This document shows positions 1 to 8,283 of a stretch of 26,789 bases of DNA, piece after piece (position 1 is the first letter of the stretch; each line of letters begins with the position of its first letter). The stretch comes from Candidatus Peribacteraceae bacterium (GTDB lineage: Bacteria > Patescibacteriota > Gracilibacteria > Peribacterales > Peribacteraceae). The notes beneath the pieces were generated by a model. It was given only the letters and a program-made list of their open reading frames with translations. It was not told where the DNA came from and made no database searches. The translations under genes and the position numbers were made by a program. The stretch spans positions 1 through 26,789 of the forward strand of contig JALHMU010000006.1 of the NCBI GenBank assembly GCA_022843885.1, in the 5' to 3' direction.

Positions 1-2
1 CG

Positions 3-362
3 ATGTTGTGCTTGCAAGACGTGCCAAAAGAACTTGTCTCCAAGTATGGAATCGTTGACATCCTGTCGGACGAGAAGGGAAAGGAAAGTCGACTCAAAAA
101 AGTGAAGGGAATGGTCGAGAAACCAAAGCCTGAAAATGCTCCAAGCACGCTGGGTATTGTCGGAAAATATATCATCCCACAGCACGTGCTTGAGATCCTG
201 CATACGATCGAAGAAGGGTCACATGGTGGGGAAGTTCGACTGATCGATGCACTCATCAAAGAACTCGGATCGACGGACGTTTTCGGATACGTTTTCGAAG
301 GCACCCGTCTCGATACCGGGACACCTGAAGGATATAAAGAAGCAGTGAAGATGCTGGGGTAA
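3..362 (+). CDS. galU: UTP-glucose-1-phosphate uridylyltransferase, C-terminal part (5' end outside window)
   Basis: This is the last ~120 residues of a GalU-type enzyme, which makes UDP-glucose from UTP and glucose-1-phosphate for glycans and glycosyltransferases. The visible part has the family's C-terminal signatures: the MVEKPKPENAPS stretch that follows the active-site core, then LGIVGKYIIPQHVLEIL, the GGEVRLIDALIKEL segment and the closing RLDTGTPEGYKEAV motif. The reading frame is open to the left edge, so the first in-window Met is not the true start; a full protein is usually about 280-300 residues. Its TAA stop (360-362) directly abuts the uvrB stop on the other strand, with no intergenic base and no room for a separate terminator. 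The family call is firm; the exact sugar substrate follows from family knowledge. Confidence 0.9.
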   Translation: MLCLQDVPKELVSKYGIVDILSDEKGKESRLKKVKGMVEKPKPENAPSTLGIVGKYIIPQHVLEILHTIEEGSHGGEVRLIDALIKELGSTDVFGYVFEGTRLDTGTPEGYKEAVKMLG

Positions 363-2345
363 TTACTTGAGCTCACGCTTCAGTAATTCAACCTCATCGC
401 GGAGATCGGCTGCTTTCTCGAATTCCATGTTTTCCGCAGCCAGTGCCATCTGAGCTTCCAGCTCTTCCACCAAGCGTTTCTTCTCGTCTTTCGGGATCTT
501 GGTGTGATCGTACTTACGAACGTTCTTGAGCTTGGCCTTGGTGTGTTCCTCGGCGATGTCTTTAATGGCTTTGAGGATCGTCTTCGGTGTGATGCCGTGC
601 TTCTTGTTGTACGCCACCTGAATGGCTCTGCGACGATCCGTTTCTTCGATAGCTGCCTTCATGGCATCGGTCATAACGTCCGCATACATGATGACATGGC
701 CTTTGACGTTGCGAGCGGCACGACCAATGGTTTGGATCAACGCATCGCGTGAACGGAGAAAACCCGGCTTGTCGGCATCAAGAATGGCGATGAAGCTAAC
801 TTCCGGAAGATCGAGTCCTTCACGCAGCAGGTTGATACCAACGACGATATCGATGTCACCGGCACGCAGCTGGCGCAGAATTTCGATTCGTTCCATCGTT
901 TCAATGTCGCTATGTAAATAGCGCACTTTTTGGTCGGCATCTTGGAGGAATTTCGTGAGATCCTCAGCGGATTTCTTCGTGAGCGTCGTAATGAGCACGC
1001 GTTCTCCATTCTTAATGGTGCGTTGCACTTCAGCCATAATATGATCGATCTGATTTTTCTTTGGGTGAATCGTCACGACTGGATCGATGAGACCAGTCGG
1101 GCGAATGATTTGTTCGACGATCTGATCTTTCGATGTTTTGGAGTACTCATACTTTCCTGGTGTTGCCGAGACATACACGGCTTGGTTCACACGCTCTTCA
1201 AATTCGTTGAATTTCAATGGACGGTTATCCAACGCGCTTGGCAGACGGAAGCCATAATCGATGAGTGTACGCTTGCGGCTTAAGTTTCCTTCGTGCATCC
1301 CCCCGATCTGCGGAATAGAGATATGTGATTCGTCAACGAAGAGGAGGAAATCTTCTGGAAAGTAGTCGAGCAATGTTTCCGGTGGTGTACCTGGTTCACG
1401 ATTGCCGAGGTAGCGGACATAGTTTTCGATACCGGTCGTGTATCCGGTTTCGAGAAGCATTTCCATGTCGTATTCCGTACGCTGCTTGATGCGTTCGGCC
1501 TTCGCGAGTTCACCCATCTGGAGTAATTCTTTCTCGCGTAGGTTCATGTCTTCGCGGATGCCGCTCACAGCACGTTCGATCTTCTCGCGCGTCGTCACGT
1601 TGTGTGCGGCTGGGAAGATGGTGACTTCCTGCATATCGCCGATGAGTTCACCGGTGAAGCTGTCGACTTCTTGAATCGTTTCGATTTCATCGAATGGCAA
1701 TTCGATGCGGATCACGGTATCACCGCTCGGTGGGAAGATTTCGACTGTGTCTCCGAGGACGTGGAACATTCCTTGCTTGAATTCCATCGCACTGCGACGA
1801 TATTGGATGTCAGTAAGTAAACGTAGTAAGCGATCGCGCTGATAGGGCTGGCCGCGTTCAAGTTTGATGGCGAGCGCTTCGTAATCTTCGACGCTACCAA
1901 GACCGTAGATGCATGAAACCGATGAAACGATCAGAACGTCGCGGCGGGTAAGCAAGTTATGTGTAGCAGCGTGGCGGAACTTTTCAATTTCTGCGTTGAT
2001 ACTCGCATCTTTCTCAATATAGGTATCGGTCGTCGGCAAGTATGCCTCCGGCTGGTAGTAGTCGTAATAGGAGACGAAGTAACTGACGGCATTATCCGGG
2101 AAGAAGGATTGGAACTCACTACAGAGCTGTGCTGCGAGCGTCTTATTATGTGCCAACACGAGTGTCGGGCGCTGCAATTCATTCACAATATTCGCCATTG
2201 TGAAGGTTTTTCCAGTACCGGTCGCCCCCAGGAGGGTCTGGTGCTTCTCACCCTTATTCAGCCCGCCGATAAGTTTCTCAATGGCTTTTGGCTGATCGCC
2301 TGTCGGTTTGTAGTCCGAAATGAGCTTAAATTTCTTGTTTTGCAT
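363..2345 (-). CDS. uvrB: UvrABC excinuclease subunit B
   Basis: UvrB is the damage-verifying helicase-like subunit of nucleotide excision repair; it is loaded by UvrA and recruits UvrC. The 660-residue length is normal. The Walker A motif GATGTGKT is at residues 40-47. It is followed by the DNA-clamping beta-hairpin region (YYDYYQPEAYLP then TYIEKDASIN), the helicase motif GINLLREGLDLPEV, IQTIGRAARN, and a C-terminal UVR domain (EELEAQMALAAENMEFEKAA) that contacts UvrC. All key motifs look intact. There is no Shine-Dalgarno sequence; instead a -10-like TACAAT ends 8 nt before the ATG, with TTGAAA 16 nt further upstream, so the mRNA may be leaderless. The mfd gene, which links repair to transcription, is also in this window but not adjacent. 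Confidence 0.97.
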   Translation of the reverse strand: MQNKKFKLISDYKPTGDQPKAIEKLIGGLNKGEKHQTLLGATGTGKTFTMANIVNELQRPTLVLAHNKTLAAQLCSEFQSFFPDNAVSYFVSYYDYYQPEAYLPTTDTYIEKDASINAEIEKFRHAATHNLLTRRDVLIVSSVSCIYGLGSVEDYEALAIKLERGQPYQRDRLLRLLTDIQYRRSAMEFKQGMFHVLGDTVEIFPPSGDTVIRIELPFDEIETIQEVDSFTGELIGDMQEVTIFPAAHNVTTREKIERAVSGIREDMNLREKELLQMGELAKAERIKQRTEYDMEMLLETGYTTGIENYVRYLGNREPGTPPETLLDYFPEDFLLFVDESHISIPQIGGMHEGNLSRKRTLIDYGFRLPSALDNRPLKFNEFEERVNQAVYVSATPGKYEYSKTSKDQIVEQIIRPTGLIDPVVTIHPKKNQIDHIMAEVQRTIKNGERVLITTLTKKSAEDLTKFLQDADQKVRYLHSDIETMERIEILRQLRAGDIDIVVGINLLREGLDLPEVSFIAILDADKPGFLRSRDALIQTIGRAARNVKGHVIMYADVMTDAMKAAIEETDRRRAIQVAYNKKHGITPKTILKAIKDIAEEHTKAKLKNVRKYDHTKIPKDEKKRLVEELEAQMALAAENMEFEKAADLRDEVELLKRELK

Positions 2346-2353
2346 GAACGGTC

Positions 2354-2381
2354 ATTGTACCCCAAACAGCGCTTCTTTCAA
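2354..2381 (-). promoter_or_regulatory. Putative uvrB promoter, leaderless type
   Basis: TTGAAA (2381-2376), a 16-nt spacer and TACAAT (2359-2354), followed by 8 nt and then the uvrB ATG (2345). A start site 6-8 nt past the -10 would fall on or beside the start codon. No Shine-Dalgarno sequence is present. Confidence 0.55.
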
Positions 2382-2411
2382 TGGTTTCAAGTCAACTTGC
2401 CTTCTTTTTCC

Positions 2412-2417
2412 AGGAGG
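2412..2417 (+). promoter_or_regulatory. Strong Shine-Dalgarno site that sets the start of the next gene
   Basis: A perfect AGGAGG lies 6 nt before ATG 2424. It selects this start over the much longer in-frame opening that runs back antisense into uvrB. It is the only textbook Shine-Dalgarno site I saw at a gene start here, and contrasts with the leaderless-looking starts of its neighbours. Confidence 0.75.
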
Positions 2418-2423
2418 AGTGAA

Positions 2424-2915
2424 ATGGGGCACTTTATGGAACTTGACGCTTCACACGCATCCGGCAATGACTCTTCTGATCCGCTTGTCGATGCTCAGAG
2501 TTCTTTTCTTCAGAAAGTGCAAAATCTGTATCGGAAAGAATATTTCATAACACGCCAAAAACTGGAGCAGATCTTGGGGGCATCCCCAGATGATGTCGGC
2601 TATGAGTACAGCCCTCGAAAGAGGCAGATCGTCGCGGGCATTTGGTACGAACCCGGAGAAATGTTTAAGGGCACGCCGGTGTACCGGTACCTTCCTTTTA
2701 AGAAGAAGATCATCAATGGCGCACTCGAGGACATACAACCCGCAGAAAGAAATATTTTGTATATATGGACGATCGACGATCGCATCGAAGAACTGCGCAA
2801 AAGAATGGGGCAGATTTTGGAAGATCCGATCCAGGCGCAAACTCGTACGTACGATCTTCAAAAACTGGAAACGAAGGTCCGGAATTTAACGGTGCTCAAG
2901 AGCCAATACAAATAA
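2424..2915 (+). CDS. Hypothetical protein, 163 aa
   Basis: I do not recognise this family. The predicted protein is soluble, with no signal peptide or membrane segment. It has an acidic, Ser/Asp-rich N-terminus (about residues 1-25), a central basic/aromatic part (YSPRKRQIVAGIWYEPGEMF and PVYRYLPFKKKII), and a helical C-terminal third rich in charged residues (DDRIEELRKRMGQIL, then LQKLETKVRNL) that could form a short coiled coil. The start is chosen from the AGGAGG site 6 nt upstream. The longer in-frame extension back to 1959 is antisense to uvrB and is a shadow. The gene is divergent from uvrB (78-bp gap) and ends 44 bp before serS on the same strand, so it could be co-transcribed with serS, although serS seems to have its own promoter. 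No function is assigned. Confidence 0.7.
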   Translation: MGHFMELDASHASGNDSSDPLVDAQSSFLQKVQNLYRKEYFITRQKLEQILGASPDDVGYEYSPRKRQIVAGIWYEPGEMFKGTPVYRYLPFKKKIINGALEDIQPAERNILYIWTIDDRIEELRKRMGQILEDPIQAQTRTYDLQKLETKVRNLTVLKSQYK

Positions 2916-2923
2916 TTCTGGCC

Positions 2924-2952
2924 CTGCCATTCTTCTAAATTTGCGGTACCCT
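2924..2952 (+). promoter_or_regulatory. Putative serS promoter, leaderless type
   Basis: CTGCCA (2924-2929), 17-nt spacer, TACCCT (2947-2952), then 7 nt to the serS ATG at 2960. No Shine-Dalgarno site is present. The -10 match is moderate and is supported mainly by the identical geometry at other genes in the window. Confidence 0.4.
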
Positions 2953-2959
2953 AGAACTG

Positions 2960-4255
2960 ATGATTGACCTGCAAGATCTCCGCGCCCGTCCTGAGGCATA
3001 CCAAGATGCCGCTGACAAAAAGAATATCAAGATTTCGATTGATGAATTTTTGAAGGTCGATGCATTACGACGCGACTTGATCGTTCATGTTGAAGAAATG
3101 CGCGCGAAGAAGAACAGTGTCAGTAAAGCGATGCCCACATTGAAAGGTGCCGATAAAGAAACGGCGCTCAAGGAAATGAAGGAGCTCGGAACGATCATGA
3201 AAGAGAAAGAAGACGCGCTCGCAATGGCTGAAGATGCATGGAAAACGATGCAATTGAAGTTGCCGTCAATTCCTCACAAGAAAACGCCAATCGGAAAGAG
3301 TGACAAAGACAATAAGGAGTCCAAGAAAGTCGGAAAGGTCCCGACATCCTTTACAGGAAAAGATCACATGGCATTGGGTGAAGCACTGGATATCGTCGAT
3401 ATGGAACGTGGTGTGAAAATCGCCGGTGCACGCAGTTATTTCTTAAAAGGTGATGGTGCTCGACTTGAACAGGCGCTCCTTCAATACACGATTCAGCATC
3501 TGACAAAGAAAGGTTTCACGTTGATGTCCCCGCCGCTCATGGCTGGGTGGGACGCATTGATGGGTACGGGGTTCTTCCCGGGCAATGAAGAGAATACATA
3601 CGCAGTTGGCGTTGAAAAGGAACGTGGTGGAACGATCGAAAGTGACAACTTGTATTTGATCGGCACATCGGAAGTTTCTGTCGCGAGTTATCACAAAGAT
3701 GAAGTTTTGAACCTAGATAAGCTCCCGCTGAAGTACGCCGGTGTGAGTCCATGTTTCCGTAGAGAAGCCGGTAGTTACGGTAAAGATACGAAGGGTCTAT
3801 ATCGCATCCATCAATTCCAGAAAGTAGAACAGGTGATCTTTTGTGAAGCCGATGAAACGAAGGCCTTGAAGATCTTCGACGAGATCCGCACGAATGCAGA
3901 AGAAGTCCTACAAGCACTGGAACTTCCGTACCGTGTGTTAGATGTGTGTACGGGGGATATGGGTCAGGGAAAGGTCTTCATGCAGGACATCGAAACATGG
4001 ATGCCAAGCCGCGACAGCTACGGCGAAACTCATAGCTGTTCCTATTTGGGTGACTTCCAGGCACGTCGCTTAAATATTAAGTATGAAACGAAAGATGGAG
4101 AGAAAAAATTCGTCCACACGCTCAATAACACGTGCATTGCGAGCCCACGTATCTTGATTCCTATCTTGGAACAGTATCAGAATAGCGACGGTTCCATTAC
4201 CATTCCTGAAGTTCTTCGGCCGTTCATGGACGGTCAGGCATCCATTCCCGCCTAA
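2960..4255 (+). CDS. serS: Seryl-tRNA synthetase
   Basis: This enzyme charges tRNA-Ser (and tRNA-Sec where present) with serine in the cytoplasm. At 431 residues it is of normal length. The N-terminal ~110 residues form the long antiparallel helical tRNA-binding arm (DLRARPEAYQDAADKKN, then a Lys/Glu-rich helix pair). The class II catalytic core follows: the TxE serine-binding motif as LIGTSEVSVAS, motif 2 as SPCFRREAGSYGKDTKGLYR, and motif 3 in the region NNTCIASPRILIPILEQYQ. The Lys/Ser-rich linker between arm and core (KKTPIGKSDKDNKESKKVG) is somewhat longer and more basic than usual. No key residue appears lost. It is followed after 4 nt by the receiver-domain gene, so the two probably share a transcript. 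Confidence 0.96.
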   Translation: MIDLQDLRARPEAYQDAADKKNIKISIDEFLKVDALRRDLIVHVEEMRAKKNSVSKAMPTLKGADKETALKEMKELGTIMKEKEDALAMAEDAWKTMQLKLPSIPHKKTPIGKSDKDNKESKKVGKVPTSFTGKDHMALGEALDIVDMERGVKIAGARSYFLKGDGARLEQALLQYTIQHLTKKGFTLMSPPLMAGWDALMGTGFFPGNEENTYAVGVEKERGGTIESDNLYLIGTSEVSVASYHKDEVLNLDKLPLKYAGVSPCFRREAGSYGKDTKGLYRIHQFQKVEQVIFCEADETKALKIFDEIRTNAEEVLQALELPYRVLDVCTGDMGQGKVFMQDIETWMPSRDSYGETHSCSYLGDFQARRLNIKYETKDGEKKFVHTLNNTCIASPRILIPILEQYQNSDGSITIPEVLRPFMDGQASIPA

Positions 4256-4259
4256 GCTT

Positions 4260-4658
4260 ATGAAGCCTTTGTTTCTCATCGCCGATGATTCGATTCCAAA
4301 GACGTACTTCCTGAAGTCGCTGATTAAGAAAGCTGATTTCCCGGCGGATATGCTCTTTGCGCAAAACACCACCGATGCAAAGAAGCTGATCGATGAGAAT
4401 CCGGGAATTTCCTTTGGATTCATCGACTACGAAATGCCACAAGACAACGGACCATCCGTGATCAAATATCTGAAAGAGAAAAATCCTGACGCACGGATTG
4501 CGCTCGTCACTGCGTACGGGTCAGAAAAGTACCATGATGACGGAACAGCTGCAGGTGCGGAGGAATTCGTTTGCACGACCTGGGCTGAGGATGATGTCGC
4601 ACGAAAGATCGCCGAGATTTTAGATTCCTGGCGCATCACTGCAAACGCCATCGCGTAG
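4260..4658 (+). CDS. Stand-alone response-regulator receiver domain (CheY-like), atypical
   Basis: This 132-residue protein is a single receiver domain with no output domain. The acidic pair D9-D10 (FLIADDS), the phospho-acceptor D56 in FIDYEMPQDNG and the switch Thr T84 (ALVTAY) are present. The usually invariant Lys after beta-5 is missing: the equivalent stretch reads GAEEFVCTTW, with Thr about position 106. Loss of this Lys often means altered or phosphorylation-independent switching. It sits 4 nt after serS and its stop codon directly abuts the next ATG (glycosyltransferase), so it is part of that operon. No histidine kinase is nearby. Its partner is unknown; a role tied to the envelope genes downstream is only inference. 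Confidence 0.85.
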   Translation: MKPLFLIADDSIPKTYFLKSLIKKADFPADMLFAQNTTDAKKLIDENPGISFGFIDYEMPQDNGPSVIKYLKEKNPDARIALVTAYGSEKYHDDGTAAGAEEFVCTTWAEDDVARKIAEILDSWRITANAIA

Positions 4659-5753
4659 ATGAAAATCCTCTTCACCAGATTCCCTCTTGAAAGTGCTCTC
4701 GGCGGCGCCGAATGGCAGGTCATCAGTTTGATGGAAGGATTACGCGCACGCGGCCACAGCGTGGAATTTTTAGGAAGTTGTCCGGTGCTGCTCAAATTAT
4801 GCAAAGAGCGAAACATTTCAACGGAAACAGTTCAGATCGGTCCGCCGCCAGTATCCAAGAAAACAATTTTGCGATTCTTTTTTGAGAAAGAGCGCATGCG
4901 TCGAACTCTTATAAAGAAAATAGCGGAACATGCACCTGAAAAAATAGTGATGCTGAGTCTGTCTGAAAAAATTCTGATCACTGAAAAAGATGTCCCTACT
5001 CATCCGGCCATTTTTTGGATCGAACACGACAAAGTTGGAAATTGGCTCACGAAAAACCCATGGCTCTCCCATCTGAAACGCAACAGTAGTTTTGCCACGA
5101 CCATTACGGTCTCGAAGCTCAGTAAACGGCTGTACGAAGGGCTAAAATGGCCCGGGAATATTGTCGTACTACCGAATGGCATTGATCCGAAACGCCTCGA
5201 AGGGGCAGCTGAAAAATCGGTTCCGCCGTTGGTTGGATGTATCGCACGACTCTCGCCGGAGAAAGGTGTCGATGTGCTCCTTGATGCCGTCACGGATGTT
5301 CCCGAAGTAAATCTTACGATCGTCGGAAAGGGGCGCGAGGAAGGATTTTTGCGAACGATCATCATGGAACGACAGCTTGAGGATCGTGTATCCATCGTTT
5401 CATCAGTGGAACGTCTCGGATCGTTCTATCGTTCACTCTCGGTACTCGTGTTGCCATCCATCGAGAATGATCCATTTGGACTTGTTGCCGCAGAAGCGAT
5501 GTTGTGCGGCGTTCCCGTCATCATCACAGACGAATGTGGCATCGCAGATTTTCTGAAGCACGAAGAGGACGCGCTTATCGTCCCCGCAGGGTCAAGTATT
5601 TTGTTAAAAAAAGCGATTGATTGGATTGTACGAGATCCTCAAAGAGCCCTTATCGTAGCGGAAAAAGGTCACAAGACTGCGGAGCGACTGTTCGGCCTTG
5701 AGAAAATGATCGATCGATATGAGCAAGTGCTTTTGGGAAACGAATCTGAGTAA
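4659..5753 (+). CDS. Family 4 glycosyltransferase (GT-B fold)
   Basis: A 364-residue retaining glycosyltransferase that would transfer a sugar from a nucleotide-sugar donor to a lipid or glycan acceptor at the cytoplasmic face of the membrane. The N-terminal Rossmann half starts with a GT4-like glycine-rich acceptor loop, SALGGAEWQVISLMEGLRA. The linker has LPNGID (about residue 172). The donor-binding half has GCIARLSPEKGVDVLLDAV, IVGKGREEGFL and the E-x7-E region SIENDPFGLVAAEAMLCG (about residues 267-285), followed by VPVIITDECGIADFL. Acceptor and product cannot be read from sequence. The start codon directly follows the receiver-domain stop, and the peptidoglycan hydrolase gene begins 19 nt downstream, suggesting an envelope-related operon. 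Confidence 0.92.
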   Translation: MKILFTRFPLESALGGAEWQVISLMEGLRARGHSVEFLGSCPVLLKLCKERNISTETVQIGPPPVSKKTILRFFFEKERMRRTLIKKIAEHAPEKIVMLSLSEKILITEKDVPTHPAIFWIEHDKVGNWLTKNPWLSHLKRNSSFATTITVSKLSKRLYEGLKWPGNIVVLPNGIDPKRLEGAAEKSVPPLVGCIARLSPEKGVDVLLDAVTDVPEVNLTIVGKGREEGFLRTIIMERQLEDRVSIVSSVERLGSFYRSLSVLVLPSIENDPFGLVAAEAMLCGVPVIITDECGIADFLKHEEDALIVPAGSSILLKKAIDWIVRDPQRALIVAEKGHKTAERLFGLEKMIDRYEQVLLGNESE

Positions 5754-5760
5754 CGTTCGT

Positions 5761-5766
5761 TATACT
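5761..5766 (+). promoter_or_regulatory. Putative -10 element of the amidase/SpoIID gene
   Basis: TATACT lies in the 19-nt gap after the glycosyltransferase stop and ends 6 nt before ATG 5773. I see no good -35 at normal spacing (TTGGGA is 22 nt upstream). The geometry matches the leaderless pattern of neighbouring genes and supports 5773 as the start. Confidence 0.4.
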
Positions 5767-5772
5767 TCACGT

Positions 5773-8283
5773 ATGCGTGCGAAGGTTTTGAGTTTGATCA
5801 TCGGTGGTTTTCTTTGCCTCAGTGTCTTGATCGTGTCGCAAGACGGAAAGAAGGATGCTTCGCCAAAAACTTTGGAGGAAATATCTGAGCATGAAGGGTT
5901 GGAATTGGAAGACGGCACTCGCCGTTTCACATTTGCGCATGGAGTGGATGCCGTGAGCATTCGTTCGGCAACAGATGATATTGATCTGTCCGTTCGTGCG
6001 CGTGAAGGAAGTGAATGGACCGACTGGGAGACACTTATGATTGAAAAAGAATTTGATCCGCTCTTACGAGAATCAAACCTTGTGATGTTTCAGAGTGCCG
6101 TTTTCGAATTGGAAGTACGCGGAAGTAGTAAAGGATATGTTGTGCATGCCATCCGCGTGTCTGATGAACCTGTACACACCCAGCTTGCAGCCGTCGGAAA
6201 TACGTCACTCAGTAGCTCGCGTGTTATGTCACGTCGAGAGTGGGGTGCAGATGACGAATTGCTCTACGTGGACTCGGAACATCAATCGACCGAACGATCT
6301 GACGTCGGCGACAACGGTGCTGCGAGCAGCGTGACGGGTGAAGCATCATCTGGCCGTGTGGATGACTGTGAACAGATGCAGCAAAACTATCCGAATGAAT
6401 TCAAAGTAGCGACAACGCTGACGAAAGGTCCAAATGGACGCAAGTATCGCTGGCCGGTGTCGTACAGCAAAGCGGTGAAGCTGCTCGTCGTACATCACAC
6501 CGCAATGAAGGTAACGGGTGAAACGCGCAGCGGTGTGGATCGCATGCGCGCGTTGTATGCCTATCACTCCGTGAACCGAGGATGGGGTGATATCGGGTAT
6601 AACTTTGTGATCGATGAGAATGGTGCGATCTATGAAGGGAAAGAAGGTGGATCCTCTGTTGTCGCTGGCCATGCGTACTGCAATAACGTCGGAACCATCG
6701 GCATTTCGTTGATGGGAAACTTCGACACGGAGCAGCCAAGCCAGAAGCAAATGGAAAGTTTGAAACATCTCTTGGATGATCTTGCGAAGGAATACAATAT
6801 TGATCTGGATGAGAGCACGACATTCCACGGAAAGACCTATGCGTCACCCATCGTCGGACACGGCGATCTGCTTTCCACGGATTGTCCGGGGTATTACGTG
6901 AAGCAAACGATGCCGCAGATCAGACAACAAACGATTGCTGGAAACTTTGCGACGGCAATCAAATTTCCACCGGCACCAAGTAGTGGCAAACCAACGGTAA
7001 AACCACGTGCACCAAGCAAACCGCGCGTCATTACAAAGCCGATTGCAGGACTCTCCGCAGCTGGTGGCACTACTTTGCAAATGAACCCTGGAGGACGTCA
7101 GCGCATCACGCTTTCCTACACCGCACCTGCAGATGGTCTCCGCCCTCGCAGTCGTCTGGGACAGATCAAAACATCGGATAAAGATCTGGGATTGTGGCTG
7201 GAAACCGGTGATGGCAATCCGCTCAAACTCACGAGCGTGCTCGTCATGCTTGAACGTTTGAAGCCGAACGAACATGTCGGTGTGCAGATCCTTGTGCAAG
7301 CCCCGACCGATGCAGGAAGTTACTGGTTTGAAATCGGTGGTGTCCGATTTGATGTTGTCGTGCAAGGTCGCCGTTCACGTGTGAATGAAACATCTCGACC
7401 GGCTGCAGAGCGTGTCAGTGAAGGCTTGATCCGCTCGGGTGTTCCACTCCGTCCGACGACACGAGCATCATCCTCTTCTTCATCTGTTTCATCTGCTACG
7501 ACTCGATCTTCTTCCGAACATACGATTCGCGTCCTCCTCACCGCACTGACAAACCCAACCGTTTCCTTCGGATCAACGAGCACGCAATTCACGGCAAACG
7601 GCAGTCGCTGTGAAGCCACGATCAACGGTACGAAGCAATCTATGTCTGTTCTACGCATCGAGAATGTGGGGATCATTACTTTGAAGGCAGATGGAAAACA
7701 GCGCATGTATCGCGGGGTCATTGAATGTCGCATCGAGAACGGTGCGCCGATCATTATCAATGAATTGCCGCTTGAGGAATATTTAATGGGGCTCGCTGAG
7801 GAACCCGATACCGAACCGTACGAGAAGCAGCGTGCGTTTGCGATCGCAGCTCGAAGTTATGCGTTGTATTACATGGATCCAAGTCAGCGCAAATTCCCAG
7901 GCAAGCCGTATGATGGATCGGATAGTCCGGCAACATTCCAAGCGTACGCAGGCTACGGATTCGAACAGAATAATCCGCACTGGCTTGATGCACGTGAAAG
8001 TACGGCCAACATGGTGCTCACTGTGAATAACAACGTGATTAAAGTTCCATATTTCAGCTCCGATGATGGGCGCACGCGTGCACCGTCCGAAGTAGGTTGG
8101 TCCAGCTTCCCACATGCCTCAATTTTCTCTTCCAAGGCCGATCCTTGGTGCAAAGGCATGGAAAACCGAGGTCATGGCGTCGGGATGTCCGGATGCGGTG
8201 CCAAAGGCCAAGCAAATGAAGGGAAGACTGGTGAAGAAATCCTGAAGTATTACTATCCCGGGGCGACGATCCAATCGCTATGA
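5773..8283 (+). CDS. Exported peptidoglycan hydrolase: PGRP-type amidase fused to a SpoIID domain
   Basis: The predicted protein has 836 residues and two peptidoglycan-cutting domains. An N-terminal signal/anchor (MRAKVLSLIIGGFLCLSVLIV) fixes the start at 5773; the upstream in-frame Met at 5719 would bury it. Residues ~235-390 form an N-acetylmuramoyl-L-alanine amidase of the PGRP/T7-lysozyme type: LLVVHHT with H241, and HGDLLSTDCPG with H363 and C371, spaced as zinc ligands. A beta-rich domain (~430-555) and a Ser-rich linker (~565-585) follow. The C-terminus (~590-836) is SpoIID-like, with LPLEEYLMGLAEEP, AIAARSYAL and GHGVGMSGCGAKGQA; the catalytic Glu is probably E676 or E677. In Bacillus, SpoIID is a lytic transglycosylase that acts on glycan stripped by an amidase, so this fusion could carry out both steps outside the membrane. 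No sporulation gene is in the window. Confidence 0.93.
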   Translation: MRAKVLSLIIGGFLCLSVLIVSQDGKKDASPKTLEEISEHEGLELEDGTRRFTFAHGVDAVSIRSATDDIDLSVRAREGSEWTDWETLMIEKEFDPLLRESNLVMFQSAVFELEVRGSSKGYVVHAIRVSDEPVHTQLAAVGNTSLSSSRVMSRREWGADDELLYVDSEHQSTERSDVGDNGAASSVTGEASSGRVDDCEQMQQNYPNEFKVATTLTKGPNGRKYRWPVSYSKAVKLLVVHHTAMKVTGETRSGVDRMRALYAYHSVNRGWGDIGYNFVIDENGAIYEGKEGGSSVVAGHAYCNNVGTIGISLMGNFDTEQPSQKQMESLKHLLDDLAKEYNIDLDESTTFHGKTYASPIVGHGDLLSTDCPGYYVKQTMPQIRQQTIAGNFATAIKFPPAPSSGKPTVKPRAPSKPRVITKPIAGLSAAGGTTLQMNPGGRQRITLSYTAPADGLRPRSRLGQIKTSDKDLGLWLETGDGNPLKLTSVLVMLERLKPNEHVGVQILVQAPTDAGSYWFEIGGVRFDVVVQGRRSRVNETSRPAAERVSEGLIRSGVPLRPTTRASSSSSSVSSATTRSSSEHTIRVLLTALTNPTVSFGSTSTQFTANGSRCEATINGTKQSMSVLRIENVGIITLKADGKQRMYRGVIECRIENGAPIIINELPLEEYLMGLAEEPDTEPYEKQRAFAIAARSYALYYMDPSQRKFPGKPYDGSDSPATFQAYAGYGFEQNNPHWLDARESTANMVLTVNNNVIKVPYFSSDDGRTRAPSEVGWSSFPHASIFSSKADPWCKGMENRGHGVGMSGCGAKGQANEGKTGEEILKYYYPGATIQSL

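Noticed and set aside
1959..2423. Long 5' extension of the forward ORF that ends at 2915
   Set aside because: It is antisense to uvrB and passes a perfect Shine-Dalgarno site and ATG at 2412-2426, which mark the real start.
6346..6847. Reverse-strand ORFs of 160 and 148 aa inside the amidase/SpoIID gene
   Set aside because: They lie within the conserved amidase domain, have unlikely composition (many His, Arg, Cys, Ser), and have no start signals; they are shadows.
7320..7760. Reverse-strand 146-aa ORF in the amidase/SpoIID gene
   Set aside because: The open frame comes from the Ser/Arg-rich linker region on the coding strand; no family resemblance or start signal.
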